Below are positions 9,620 to 21,711 of a stretch of DNA of 64,000 nucleotides, one piece after another. This stretch comes from Amyloporia xantha (taxonomy: Eukaryota > Basidiomycota > Agaricomycetes > Polyporales > Adustoporiaceae). The position numbers and the translations under genes were made by a program. The notes under the pieces are model-generated. The model was not told the origin of the DNA. It did not search any database and worked only from the letters and a program-made list of their open reading frames with translations. The first letter of the stretch is position 1. Every line of letters begins with the position of its first letter. The stretch lies in assembly GCA_036971615.1 (NCBI GenBank), contig JAYKKR010000018.1, forward strand, positions 1-64,000, written 5' to 3'.

Positions 9620-10740
9620 TCACCTTATGAGACGGGCATTCAAGCCTATGGATCCGGGACATAACGAAACCAGTTGTTCGACGACGTATTTTAGGGTGAC
9701 CGTAGGCTGGGCGTCCACCGTGAGGGCGTCTTGTATGACCGCCAATACAAGCGCGGCAGGCAAGACAAACGCAACGGGCGGAGCGGAGTGGGTCGGCGGC
9801 GATGGTGTGTGCATCAGGTGTTCGACTTGAGCTTGGCGAAGCTGCAACAGGATAATACCAAATCAGCACGGGAGGGACGTAATACACGAGATCGCGCACG
9901 TTGTCAACAGATACGCGCATGTGCTGACGATAAGTGTTGGCGGCATTGTGGTGGAACGTGTGCGAGAGGTGCATCGAGTGGCAGGCCGTAGGCCAGCAGC
10001 GTCACACTCGTGGCATATAGACACTTGCGGTGCTTGGGAGAGAAGTAAACCATCGAGTCCAAATACAGGGCACCGACGAGTTCTACCGTGGCACCAGCGC
10101 TGTGTATGTTAAAAAGGTCAACGCCCATGGCGCATACATGCGCATACACGAGCGAGAACTCACTGCAGGCGTTGCGGGCCACCAGAATGGGCATAGAGAA
10201 CTCGAATGGCTCCAGTGGGATCCAAAACTTGGCCTTCACCTGGGCGAATAACATCCCAGGAGATGACCTGCGCCACCAGTTTCACCTGCGGGGAGGCGTT
10301 GTCGTAACATAAAAACACGGCGACGCGAAGCTTACCTCGACCAACCGTGCCCCTCTGAGCCACCATGCTATACCGCTGTGATCCCGACCAAACGGCTGAG
10401 CAGATAACAAATCACCCACGACGACCGGCACCGGGGCGAGATTTTGTCTAAACACTGGACATGAACAGACGTCGAGGGCATACGCCAAGGTCATACCTGT
10501 GCGGCCGACGGGTGGTTGCTTGCCGGGGCGGTCGAGAAGAGGCAACGGGACAGGAGGCAAAATGGGGGCATATGGGACTTGCATATTACCGTGCAAGTCG
10601 TGAGGCGCTCGAAAAACAGGAGGGGCCGGAGGGGGGTAACGAGCGCGATCGCGAGGGTCCAACATGGGCGTGTTCGACCGCTGGGGATGAGCAGCAGGGC
10701 CGGAGCGGCGGCGAGAGTGGTATGCCTGGGAGAGGAACAT
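9620..10740 (-). CDS. Gene B, unrecognised multi-exon protein
   Basis: I do not recognise this protein. It starts with an arginine/serine/proline-rich stretch (MFLSQAYHSRRRSGPAAH at 10740) and continues with LAPVPVVVGDLLSAQPFGRD. An intron is likely where GAG is followed by GTAAGCTTCG (about 10336). A well-behaved middle exon reads FWIPLEPFEFSMPILVARN and LVYAHVCAMGVDLFNIH. After NVRDL, an intron of about 44 nt (GTATTACGTC...TTGCAG) leads to LRQAQVEHLMHTPSPP and a hydrophobic C-terminal segment AFVLPAALVLAVIQDAL, ending NARLIR. That segment could be a membrane helix. At least one frame change near 9975 cannot be explained by an intron and is probably a consensus error. The first ~110 bases are also present at the right edge of the window. 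Confidence 0.5.
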
Positions 10741-11150
10741 GGTGGGGAAAGGCAAAGACGTGGGCGACTCGAGCGGCGGGTGGCGGCAAGTGACAAGGAT
10801 GTGACAGCGCGGCATGAATCGCCGTGCGACAGATATACCAAAGCAGCGGACATCGTGAACTCTGTGTAGCGGGATGCGCGGGGCACACGAGAGGACGAAA
10901 TAGGAAGGAGACTGACCTAATTAGGCAAATTGACGCGCGTAATAGTCAATGAAACGGCACGCAGGACCTTGACTCTCCACACGGGACCGAGCGAAGCATA
11001 GAGATAAAAATTAATGATATTTGTACCGAGGGTGGATACACGCATCGCGCTATTAGAGACGAGCAGACATAATATATGCTACTCGCGAACGAGAACCCCG
11101 CGGGAAACTAGAAAGCCTTCAAAAAGACTACACGCGGATGACGATCCCAC
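10741..11150. other. Intergenic, nothing recognised
   Basis: Short frames on both strands show no splice-site logic and no paralogue. The stretch holds the promoter region of gene B and the end of the family D gene. Confidence 0.45.
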
Positions 11151-14110
11151 TTAGGACATACGACGGATGAGCTCGGCGGACGCACTCTCGCAGGGGTTAA
11201 GGAGCTTTGGCGTAAGGGTGCGGGCAAACTTGATAACCCCCTGCCATGTACGACGATCGAATGGCTGGCCCGAGCCCGACAAAATAGCCGCGAGGCGATT
11301 CTGGTACCATTGCTCGTGTGCTTCGCTCCAGTAACCAATCGAACCTATGCCACTGCTGGTCCACACGTCAGCAGGGGGCCACCAGGAGACCAGTTTCGTG
11401 TTGTTGCCGGCTGAAGAGCGAGCATGCGCAACGCGGACGTGAGTGCAGGGAGATACACGGGATACAATGCATAGACTCACGCGTAGCGATATGGTAGCGT
11501 CCGATAATGATGTCCTCCTCCAACTCACTCAAGCTGTCCTCGAACAAGTCGCGCTGCCAATCGACGTGGATACAACTAAAGTGGACCTCTTCCGAAGGGC
11601 CATATACGGCCGTCTCGCGTGAAGTGAAATGGTCACGACAGAGACGCCACAAAATACCTCCTTTCAAGACAGCAGCTCGGATGTGAGGACGTTGCATGAG
11701 CTGCTGGCGACGGTGGAGATATACATTGTACTCGGGTACACTCGCACGCCATCCTTCCAAGCGGCGTCGGGTATCGTACACCGGCTCCGGGCGGTACCAA
11801 GGACGAGCGGGCAAGGCTTCTTTGCGACATGGTGTATAGAAAGTCATCCCGCGCACGACTAGATCGTGGACGAGATCTTCCAATGAAGGGCCCCACTGGG
11901 AGCGCCACGCGTGTGCCACGTCGAGTGCCGAGACGAGTACTACGATCCACGGACGCACATAGCGAGGCTCTCGAGGTCGAAGATAATACACATAAGGTCG
12001 GCGCTTGCGTTCTGCCACGATAGGATTGGCCTCGGGAGAGACGGTAAACGCGAACGGTGTGTTACCCAGAAAACTAGGTGACTCAGGGTGAGGTCCCACA
12101 AGCGAGGGGGCGGAGTGCACCCATCCAAGAAAGCAGAGACGAAGAGGTAGAAATTGTCTTCATGCGCCGAATCGACGATCGCGTAGGCGCACATCACGGC
12201 ACGGCGACATTGGAGGCGAGCTCTGGGATCAGTGGAAGAGAATTGGGCATATGGCACGGTGTCTGGAATGAACCCGAACCGGGCGCGAAGATTGGCCACT
12301 GGATCGTCGATAGCAGGAGTCTCGTCAGGTATGAGTGGATAGATGTGAGAGTCTGCGACGTCCCCAAACGGATTAGCGGGGCGACTATCCGCATCGACCA
12401 GTGGGCCGCTGTGAAGCTGGCCCTCCTCAGGACGTGCCGACGCAGGTTGCGCACACGTCGATTCAATGACTGTACCATCACGCTGGAGGATATCTGTTGC
12501 ACGAACTGAAGCAACCCGAAGACTTAGGGTATTTTGGTAATGCACAGGCGATACAGTGGCAGCGCCACCACCATCAACCTCCTGACTGGTGTAGACTTCA
12601 GTGTCAGCCACCGCGACATCACTCGCAGTCGTGCCTGCGAGGCCATCGGGTGGAACATCAACGGCTATCGCTGTTTGCTTCTCGAATGGGCAGTCGTCGG
12701 CATCAAGTGGGGGTTCAGGATAGTAGTCATCAGGAATATAGGGGCAGCCAGGTTCGACGCCGTGAGCTAATCGCCAGTCTCTCGGTTTAGCGGGATCTTC
12801 AGGGTCGTGGTGATCCTCATCCGGGTCGAATTCCGAACACACATCCCATTCGTGGTCGATCTCGTTGTATATCCAAAGAGGAGGGGGATAAAAAGGCGTA
12901 AAGTTGTGACAGACGTGGGTTCGAGGTGCACACGCACTCTGGTTCCACCCACGGGTAGCCAGCGGAAATAGCGAGGAAGCCAACGGGTCCGTATTTCCCC
13001 GCACGGCGTGGAGTTGACGACATTGCCAGCGACTGCGTTGTCGAGGAGAGGCAGACATCCGGATCTCCAGTTGAGCCTTGTAACGGCGTAGCATGAACGC
13101 AGCGCCACGTCTCGCCTTTCCTCTGGCCGCTACCGGGCTGAGGATCAACAATATGGCCAGGTCTGGCACTACGAGATGGCAGGTTCGCAGCGTAGCGGGC
13201 AATGGTGGCATCGACCTCACTCTTCGGCGGATGCATTTCCTTAATTCTCTGATTCCACGAGGGACGCGGGGCCACGGGACAGTCTCGGGTGCCAAAGTCA
13301 TAATACACCGGGACGACAGTGTCGATGAAGCTGATGGTCCGCCGTAGGTGATGAATTGCATGATCCTCGACCGTGTATATGAGACCAACGCGCCGTCCGA
13401 AACCACATCCGTGTAGGCACGCCATGACAGCATCCGTCTGAGAATGGCTCATCTTGCACGCGATTCTCAACCGAGTTTCCAGATGGTCACGCAAGGCGGC
13501 ATGGTTTGTTTGAGGACGATTGGTATATAGTTCGTATTCCATCTGGGCATGCGAAACCAGGATCATGAGCGCCGTGCGTGAATGCTCCGCTGCCTTATAC
13601 GCCGCTTCTGGCGAAGCGAAATACACGCATATAGCCAAAACTGCGTGGATACGGAAACATGTTGTGTACAAATGGAATGCCTGGGTCATCAGAGGTAACG
13701 CCAATCAACCGCGGAATAATGTAAACCCAGGCCCTCTCGATCCAATCCCAAGCCCTAATCAAATCACCTTGCAATTGAAAACCAGTCGGGACGCGGGTGA
13801 TGATAATGTCCCGAAGTGGCGAGAGCATGGCCGGATAAGTGGTCATCATGGTGGGGGCGAATGCAAGATAGGGGTACTTGCGCAGATCGCGACGCGGGAC
13901 TAGTGCAAGATCAATCTCGGGCTCGTCTGGCATATCCGGATAGATGGCCAACGGTGGGTGCCTACTGCGCGAGGTAAGTATGTGATCGTCACATAGATAC
14001 GCTGTGCGCGGGCCAATATCATCCTGGGTTGCAGGTTGAGACTGGATATAACTCGAAACAAGACGTGACGTACCCAGGGAGCGTACATGTAGACGGAGAC
14101 ACGGCGACAA
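11151..14110 (-). CDS. Family D protein, member 1 (large fungal hypothetical, frameshifted)
   Basis: Paralogue of the gene at 35160-37925 and, from memory, a type of large uncharacterised protein common in mushroom genomes. Shared landmarks in order: YPYLAFAPT, an FGYMRV helix, GETWR followed by an FMLRRY segment, WIYNEIDHEWDVCSEFD, a long acidic linker, WDLTLSH, VLVSALDVAHAW, RPHIRAAVLKGGILWRL, and after an intron at 11411-11480 (GTGAGT...TCAG) VSWWPPADVWTSSGIGSIGYW and QWYQNRLAAIL. Single-base frame changes occur near 13600 (in FRFAS) and near 13110 (after GETWR); both disappear when aligned with the other member. It could be a decayed copy or suffer consensus errors. Function unknown. Confidence 0.6.
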
Positions 14111-15219
14111 TAGGCCCGAAACGCGTCTGGTTTAACCTGACTCGTAACCGAGGCGGCAGGGTAGATAAAAGCGGGCCAATGAGTCTAGGTTAACCGGACT
14201 CGTATGGTGGAGAGGGTACACGAAGTGGCTCACATGATCTGTGTAGAAGCACTGTTTGGCGTTGTGTCACCAGCGCCATCGTGGATCTGCGTCTGACGCG
14301 CGTCTGATGAATGTCCGCGTGGCCGTCTGATGAACGCCCACGTGCCCGTCTCACACCCAGTCGTCTCAAAGGCAACGCACATGGGCCGCAACGACTATCC
14401 TATCGTTGTGCGGGACTATACAGTGCGTGTTGGACACGCTGCTGTAGGCTTCTTTCTACACACACGAAACTGGACTTGTCGCGCCATCGCCGAAGATCTG
14501 GGCAGCGATGGGTGATGATACGAGGTGAAAGGCGACCATACGCAGGCTGGAGAGGAGAGGACATATCACTGACAGATCAGGTACGTCTCACAACACACAC
14601 CACTAACACTAGTGGTACACAACGGCGGACACTGAGTATTGAAGCCGCGGGTGCTGGGCGTGTGCGGACAGCACCCGCAAGAAAGTGTCTGTGTGAAGGC
14701 GGGTGTAGCACGCTGCAGCATAGGTAAGCCCTTATTATGGCTGTGTAATATTACTCAGGGTGTCGCGCTGGCTCATGTGTGTCAATCAAGGCGGACTGTT
14801 TGCATGAGGCACATGCACTGGGTCGAGGAGTCCCGGTGCAAATGCGTACGCGTGATCATAACGCTCGTGCCCGTGTGCGAGGAGGGCTGGACGAGGAAGG
14901 GTTACCGGCAGGCGTATGTTCACGGCCTGCTCAGTGGCCACGGGGGCCGATACGAAACATTGATAGCGAGCATTGTACTGAATACAAAATGCTGTTACGA
15001 ATGTGGAGGGATACAGAGTGACCTCAGCAACATCCAATTGTTCGACTATGGAATATGGACAGGAATATCATATACATTGCAATAGCAACCGGCGACCACA
15101 CGCACGGACGATGCAATCACAAGACGACAGCGGAGCCACATGCTAACTACGTAGTACAATCAAGTAACGGACGGAACAGGACAGGTGCCAAGACTGTGAG
15201 TACAGCGGGCCCAGCCAGC
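14111..15219. other. Intergenic, no supported gene
   Basis: The upstream side of the family D gene carries CGTCTGACGCGCGTCTGATG at 14290-14309, further CGTCTGATG copies to about 14333 and a CACGTG at 14339-14344. Plus-strand frames between 14311 and 15085 are small, unspliced-looking and without paralogues, so I do not call them. Confidence 0.45.
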
Positions 15220-16159
15220 CTACGACTCTTCGGAACGACGCGAGCGCCTGGCTCGTTTCGGCAAAGCCTACACGCACTGCGAATGAGAGAAAGGACAGGA
15301 AAACGGCGCGACACTCACCTGCTCAACATCACTGTCACTGTAATGGATGACGATGGGAGAAGAGGGCCGGTGGCGAGGCGACGAGTCGGGGCTGCTATCC
15401 AATTCGATCGGGTCCGACGCAGTGCCGATGGGGGCGTTCATATAGGACGGCCTGGACGGCGCTGTCATGCGAGCAGGGCGCGGTGCGCGTCTGCGGACAG
15501 GGGGCTGGCTCGCAAGGATCGGCGAAGAAGGCGCAGCGGAAGAGGTGCGCGCAGGAGTTGGCGACGGACGAGAGGGATCAGGAGCGTTAGTGGGCCGCGC
15601 GCGCTCATAGGACGCGGGAGACGGTGCTGGATCGTCACTCTCGGCGTGGAGCGCAGCAAGGACCGCGTCGTCGGAGGATGTATCGGAAGCCTCTGCGTGA
15701 GCAGGGTTGGATTGGCCTGCCTCGCGCTCGGTATCCATAGCCCCGCCGACACGACCCGACGAGCCTGCATCGCGCTCGGTATCCATAGCCCCGCCGACAC
15801 GACCCGACGAGCCTTCCTCGCGCTCACCATCCATAGCCCCACGGACACGACCCGACGGGCCTGCTGCTCTCTCATGGCTGGATACACCCGACGGGGGCTG
15901 ACGGGTGGAGGAGAGCTGTTGGAAGCATTCACTAGCAATGGTATTATAAATTGCTTACATTGCCGCTCACAATCGGACGCCCCAGCAATGCCTCCACTTC
16001 GTCAACCCACACATCCACCGCCCCCGTGGCAACCGTCAAGCCAATGTCCCACTGTCTGTATTGAATCTGATGCACTTGGTCCAGCGCTGCGAGACCGCGC
16101 TGCAGGGATTGACGCGCCATGTTGATGGCGACCTGGGCAGCCACTGGGATGGCGGACAT
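15220..16159 (-). CDS. Family C protein, member 1 (281 residues, three exons)
   Basis: A clean three-exon model: exon 1 15959-16159, intron 15916-15958, exon 2 15319-15915, intron 15268-15318, exon 3 15220-15267; every exon is a multiple of three. Exon 1 encodes a short helical domain (ALDQVHQIQYRQWDIGL...VWVDEVEALLGRP) that recurs at the start of the other family C genes. Exon 2 is a serine/proline-rich acidic disordered segment with a 16-residue tandem repeat. Exon 3 is a basic tail, ALPKRARRSRRSEES, like a nuclear localisation signal. Compared with members 3-5, the C-terminal globular part is missing, either truly short or cut off by a frame error. Function unknown. Confidence 0.65.
15715..15862 (-). 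repeat. 48-bp coding minisatellite, three units
   Basis: Three units of 48 bp, each with CGCTCGGTATCCATAGCCCC or a variant followed by GACACGACCCGACGAG, encode a 16-residue repeat containing GSSGRVGGAMDTE. The third unit is diverged. The repeat keeps the frame of family C member 1. Confidence 0.85.
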
Positions 16160-16849
16160 GAGAGGCGACCGACGATGGGATAAAGTCGAGAGACAATGAT
16201 TGTGGGAGGTCGCAATATAGACGCGACGAGCAGAGGTTCTCATATAGCAGGCAAGCAGAGCGGGTGCGCGCGGAGTGCGAACGAAAACCCACGTGTGCCA
16301 GAGCGGGGTAGGCTTGGTGGTCATTGACATAAGATCATCTAGATAACATAGAGGACGATCTGATCTTGTAGTCCAAGCAGACGTAATGACCGGAATTGAG
16401 TCGGGTCCGCCCGCGCGAGTGGCCGAGTACATGAGTCACCCTAAGAGCGCGCAGGCGCACGTCGATTTGCACACAGCATCGCCTAGCGCAGCGCAAACTG
16501 ATATATTTTATGCACGAAGTGTGGTAGCAGCCAAGGCCGAAAATCAGAACCGCAGTCATCACGAGGCAAAAGAGGGGCAAAGTGGGACTTGTATACTTTT
16601 GGCGATCGCAGTGCGGCGGCGATGCGTGCACTTATGCACGGGAAGGAGCGGGGCCAGCAACGGTATGAGGATGGCAAGCGCGTGCGCGTATTATATACAT
16701 GACGAGAACGGCTACATAAAGGCTCCGAGGATACGACATTTGCACAACGTACACAAAAGAATGGGGAGTACAACATTCGAGTTGCAGACCTGGGCGAAAT
16801 GGCTGCGTCAACAGGCCCTAAGACGCAGAGGTGGACGCCCCGTTGGAGC
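16160..16849. other. Intergenic between family C members 1 and 2
   Basis: Upstream of member 1 and downstream of member 2. It contains CACGTG near 16291. Short frames show no support. Confidence 0.4.
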
Positions 16850-19085
16850 GAGCTTTGCGAGTCCTGTATATGTATAAGGACACGGCGGACATGACAAAGG
16901 GAGAGATTTACCGCTTGGGCCTTGGGAGAAACCCCACGGCGACGAGCGTTCGATGGCTGCCGGACAGTCGTGTCGACGTCGGCAAAGAACGCGCGCCACA
17001 GATGAACACGCGCCTCCAAACGACATGTCGACCACATTTTTAGGGATCTCGAAGGGATCATCGTTGTACGATTCATGCCGCTCGATATGACCTTGCGGTT
17101 GACCAGATGCATCGGGCGATAGGGCATGCTGATAAGGAGGGCGAACATCAACTCCATCAGGCCATTCCTGCCGCGCTTGAGGAGCACGGAAAGATCCACG
17201 CCTTCAAGGTCCTTGAGGAGGGTATTGTCACGCACGCGATCGCGCGGACTAACGTCAAGATAGTCCCGCAATACAGCATGTAATGCTTGAATCGGCTCGG
17301 GAGGCTTAGAAACATGCCGCCGGAAGCCGCTGTCTTTGAACATGCCCATGCTCGGGTGACGATATGGACGAGAAGAGGAATTGGAGCTGCGCGAATGGAG
17401 GCGTTCCTGAAGGCCGATGAGCGCACAGAGATTTAGAGTTACCGAGGTGAGACTTGCCATAGCATGAGGGACTTCTTGGCTCCAGCTCCATACAAAGTCG
17501 ACGATATCGCGGAGGGCGTGAAATTCAAAGGTATATGCCCAAGACCGCCCATGCGCCTGAAGGTGATCGAGTAAGATGATGAGGTTGTCATAAGCATGAC
17601 CTGTAAAAAATGATCAGGGACCAGGGACGAAACCCAAGGGTATCGACTTGCGATTGTGCTCGGCCTCCTTCTGCTCGCGCGTGAGACCAGGGGCACGAGC
17701 CGCGGCACTATGCTGCCCATGTTTCGCAACCCTGCGCTGGTCGTCGTCATTGTCGAACTCGTCGTGCTCATCCTCCGAGCCGTCAGGCGCATGATCGCCT
17801 TCGGACTCGCGCACAGCGTCATCGGCCTCGTGTTCTGACTCTACCCGCACACAGCGCAGCGGCTTTGCGCTTGGCGGAGAGCGGAGGCTCCTCATCCGAA
17901 CTGTCTTCGCGTAACGCAATGGATACAGGGGTGGTAGACACAGAAGCAGGAACTCGACGTCGAGCGACGCGGGGAGTAGACGGCACAGGCGGAACAACCG
18001 CAGAGAGGAATCGCGAGCCAGATCTGCGTCGAGCGGAAGGGGCAGGACGGGTGCGTTTGGTGCGTTTCGGGGGAGGCTGAGCAAGGTGATACTCAGGGAC
18101 GACAGCGCGGAGAGTGACGTCGTACTTACCTGCACAATCTCGCTGTCGGAGCGCTGCTCGGCATCCGGAGGGGCGCGCTTCCGACGAGGAACACTCACGC
18201 GGCCGCTGTCCGTGCGGGGCACACTCACGCGGCTGCTATCCGAGCGGGCAACACTCGGGCGGCCGCTCGCCGAGAGGCGGGGCCGGACCAGCGCGGGTAG
18301 GTGCAGGAGAGGCGTCGTGGGTCGGAACCGCGTGGCGACCCCGCTGCGAGTGGAGGCCAGAATATCGAGGCGAAGGAAAGCGAGAAGACGCGCGAGACGA
18401 CGCGGGAGACGATTGGACATGAGATGTAGCCGAACGGCGAGGCGACGGCGTGTGATCGAGTGCATCGTCTGGATCAGGTTCAATGGCGTCGTCGAGAGCC
18501 GCAGCGATAGGAGGGTCGACAGCACCGGGCGAAGCAGGTCGACTATCCCCACTAGTCTCACCAGCGGGGATAGACTTGCGGAGAGGATGCAAGTTGTCCT
18601 CGGGGGCCCCGCTGGATGCAACCGGCAGGGCCCCGTCGGACGAGGATTGCGCTTGAACGGGCTGGGTGAATAATTAAAAGGATCGACACACGGAATATAA
18701 GCCGCGGGGCACTCACAACAGCTGCATGCGTGACAGACTCCGCCGAGAGTGCGGATGATGCTCGACGGTTCCAGTAATCAGCCGCAGAGACGACAACATC
18801 CAGACCGATACTCAACTCTCCATGGCGCACGGCATGCAAGTCTCTCATAAGATGCAATGTCTGCAGCAGCGTCTCGCGAGGGTTGGATTCGGCCGACAAT
18901 AGAGGCTGCACGAGAGGAACCGGGGCGATGGGCGCGGATTGGAAAGACGACGGCTGGGAGTCGAGCGAGAGAGCGTGCGAGGTCGGGATGTGGACATGGT
19001 GGTTGAAGACCAAGTTCAACATGCTACACATGAAAGAAGAGATGCGCGAAACGCGGGGCAGCGCGGAGTGCGAATGCATGGCCAC
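16850..19085 (-). CDS. Family C protein, member 2 (frame-disrupted)
   Basis: The N-terminal exon has the family helix (LLQTLHLMRDLHAVRHGELSI ... AADYWNRRASS). An intron (GTGAGTGCCC...CACCCAG, about 18667-18715) leads to a Ser/Pro-rich disordered exon with a RVSVPRTDSGRVSVPRR repeat and SDSEIVQ. A GTAAGTACGA...CTCAG intron follows, then a basic stretch PPPKRTKRTRPAPSARRR, an acidic run ESEGDHAPDGSEDEHDEFD, and a helical region with TFEFHALRDIVDFVWSW. The C-terminal EARVHLWRAFFADVD matches EQRAHAWNRLFRQLC of member 3. Frame changes near 18270, 17870 and 17000 are unexplained by introns. The stop position is uncertain. Possibly a nuclear protein, judged only from the basic and acidic tracts. Confidence 0.45.
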
Positions 19086-19517
19086 GAGACCGCAAAATGA
19101 ACATGGCTACGATGCCAAATGGAGCAGGTGTCCATAGATAGGTCAAAGGACGATCAGATCTACCCCATATGGCGTGCACATGGTCCCCGAGCGCCTCAGC
19201 GGCTGAGGCCTGAGCACAGGTAAGACTCTGAGATTCGGCGAGCGCTCGCGTCGAGGTCGAGGATAGCACACGAGCAAAGCATATATTTTTGGGTACGTGC
19301 ATTAGCGAGAAACGACAACCGAACTACTCGATAGGTACAAACAAAACAAGCGCGTGGAGACCCCGATCCCCGCGATCAATCGGCGTGCCTATGCCGATCT
19401 ACTACGTGCGACGACGCTGCTCGGGATGATCGGCGTCACGATCGGCGTGGTGAGACGAGCTGGACACGTCCCGCGGGCTACAAGGAACATTAGAATAAGC
19501 ATGCGATGAAGCAGGGA
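19086..19517. other. Intergenic, nothing recognised
   Basis: Spacer between two family C genes with no supported frame. Confidence 0.4.
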
Positions 19518-21074
19518 TCACGCACCGCTTGCCGTGCGGCTCTGGACGCTGGTGGGGAAATAAACTTGTTCGATGGCGTCTATGCAGGAACAAAGCTGGC
19601 GAAACAAGCGATTCCACGCGTGCGCACGTTGTTCGAAAGAGTCGCCGATCCAGTACGCCGGATGGGCTCTTGTGATTGGGGTACCTTTCGGTGGCCGCCA
19701 TTCGTCCGGATACGGATTGCCGTAGTCGCGGTCATCGACGGGTGCGATCCAGGTGATCTGCAAGAACTGGCTATATATGCCACGCAGACCGCCTAAAGCA
19801 AGGGCTTCAAGCCTTGCACCGTCGACGGGAAGAGGGTCATACACGTCGTCGCGAGTCACGTCGTAGAAATCCATGGCCACGCCGAGCGCGACGAGGTCCT
19901 CTTCTTCAAGCGGGAGGCGGTGCGCCTTGACACAGGGGCAGCCACCGTGGTGGAACATGGCAGGGCGAAACGGCCGTTTGACGTACTTGGTTGGGTCGGA
20001 CGCCGAGCGGACGCATGCCTGTGACGCGTTTTAGAGAACAGTTTTGCATCGTGTTGGACACGTACCGGTTCACAGAGTCGCAACTGGGCGATGTGGATGG
20101 CTTTGGTATGATATTGGAGCACCTTGGCCATGATCGCAGGCGTGACCCACTTGCGGTGCCTGCGGAAACGGGCTATATGTTTGTCTAGCGCCTCGAAGGT
20201 GCGCACAGCCACTGGGACGGATCAGTGAGTATAGACGACACGGGAAGAAGGACACTCACGCGCGCGTACGCGGTCATGGTTCCGCTTTGGAGAATGAGAA
20301 CACGGGAGAAAAATGTTCGGATCGAAACGCCGAGCAGGAGGGGTGACCGCGCCCGGGGATGGAGTGCTCGCACGAGACAGAGGGGATGGTGGAGGTCGGA
20401 AGTGGAACCGGCCACCAACGGCGACGGACGCTGACTGAGCAGCGTCGTCGGTTGAGGAGTCGGGGCCGGAGCCGAGGAAGGCGTCGAGGTCAAAGTCCGC
20501 GTATCCATCATTGGGGTCGTAGTCCGAGTATTCTGCCCCATCGAGGTCCAAGTCCGAGTAATCTGACCCGTCGAGGTCCGTGTGACTGTCTTCTGCTTGG
20601 TCGTCGACAATGACATCTTCTCCGTCTGCTGTGTTTGAGCCAATGTCCACGTACATCGCGTCGTCATTGTCGTCATCACTGCCGGACAGGTCCACGGGTA
20701 GGACTGGCTGGCCTGCATGATCGCCGCCAACACCACCGGGACCAGCAGGGCCTCCGGAGGCATCAGCGAGGCTGAGGTCAAGGGCCCCCTGCTGGGACGA
20801 GGCTCAGCGACGATGACAATAGAGCGCAGGCGCCAGAACTCACACGACGCCTGAATGCTATGCCAGGCACAACGAGCTCCCATGAATGGTTCCATCGCTC
20901 CAGTGCGCGCATTGTGTCGACGATGCCGGGAGCCCACTGGTCAGCAGGGAAGGCGTGGAGGCTGTCGATGATGGCGAGAGCGAGGCGGAGAGTAGCCTGG
21001 TACGAGTTGGCAGGCGCTGGGGCCGATGCAGAGGAGCGAGGAGCAGAGGTGGAACTGGGGGGGTTAGACGACAT
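19518..21074 (-). CDS. Family C protein, member 3 (most intact member)
   Basis: Four exons. Exon 1 (start 21074) is Ser/Ala/Pro-rich then LRLALAIIDSLHAFPADQW and MRALERWNHSWEL. Intron 20789-20843 (GTGAGT...GCAG) leads to an acidic exon with many Asp/Ser (VDLSGSDDDNDDAMYVD, DYSDLDLDGAEYSDYD). Intron 20212-20259 (GTGAGT...CCAG) precedes VRTFEALDKHIARFRRHRKW. A GTACGT...CACAG intron near 20030-20077 leads to the globular C-terminus: RPFRPAMFHHGGCPC, AMDFYDVTRDDVYDPLP, LRGIYSQFLQITWIAP, AYWIGDSFEQRAHAWNRLF. Members 4 and 5 share this C-terminus. The phase across the second intron needs checking by transcript. No known domain; function not inferred. Confidence 0.65.
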
Positions 21075-21711
21075 GATGGTCAGTGCGCTGGTTGACGACG
21101 CGCATGGGAGCCCTTGATATATAGCAGAAGAGAGCGGGGACAGTGCGGAGTTCTAATATGCGGGCACGAGACATAGGAAGAATATCACTGGTTACCATTA
21201 TGCGACATTGACATAATGTCCTCTAGATGTCCTTAAGATAAAACAGAGGACGATCAGATCGCACCCCAGATGTACGGGCCACGTGGGGACCGGCGGTGCC
21301 GCGGGGCATGCTTCTAGCGGCTAGCCAAGACGCCGATCAAAACTGGGCGCCAATCGGACCCTAGCGCAGGGTTATGGTGAGTGTGGGGTTGGATGGCCAT
21401 CTGAAGAAAGACTTTGGATTGGCAAGGACAGCCAAGGACAATCGGATTACTGCGGAAAACGGGCAAATAATCAGCAATATCATAGCGGAATGTCACAGGA
21501 ATGAAAAATGACTGACCGCCAGGCGAGGATACATCCTCCCAAAAGCGAGGTTTTCGTGCGCGCACCTGCCCCGTACACATCATAAGTCAAGTACGGAAAT
21601 CGTCAACAATAGAACCCCACCTCCGCAGCAGCGTCAGCCGACGAGCGGCAGGCCCGCCCCTTGGATAAGCAATGAGCACCCCCCTGATGTTACATATTAG
21701 TTCACTATATA
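21075..21711. other. Intergenic between family C member 3 and the HicA-like gene
   Basis: A minus-strand frame at 21314-21583 includes FWEDVSSPGGQSFFIPV but shows no paralogue or convincing splice context. It may be 3' UTR of the HicA-like gene. A CACGTG lies near 21285. Confidence 0.4.

Larger units (their letters stand above)
157..9730 (+). repeat. Segmental duplication, distal copy (pLTR plus block A)
   Basis: Everything from the pLTR to the start of gene B is repeated in the same orientation at 54409-64000, offset about 54.26-54.27 kb. Differences are mostly one- to three-base indels, many in homopolymers (for example CAATTTTG near 2630 against CAATTTTTTG near 56895), with few substitutions. 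The duplication is therefore recent, or recently homogenised. The proximal mate runs off the window, so its true length is unknown. Confidence 0.93.

Noticed and set aside
15055..16125. Plus-strand frame of 356 codons
   Set aside because: Fully antisense to family C member 1, whose three exons fit perfectly; the frame is Arg-rich as expected for the reverse strand of an Asp/Ser/Pro-rich coding repeat.
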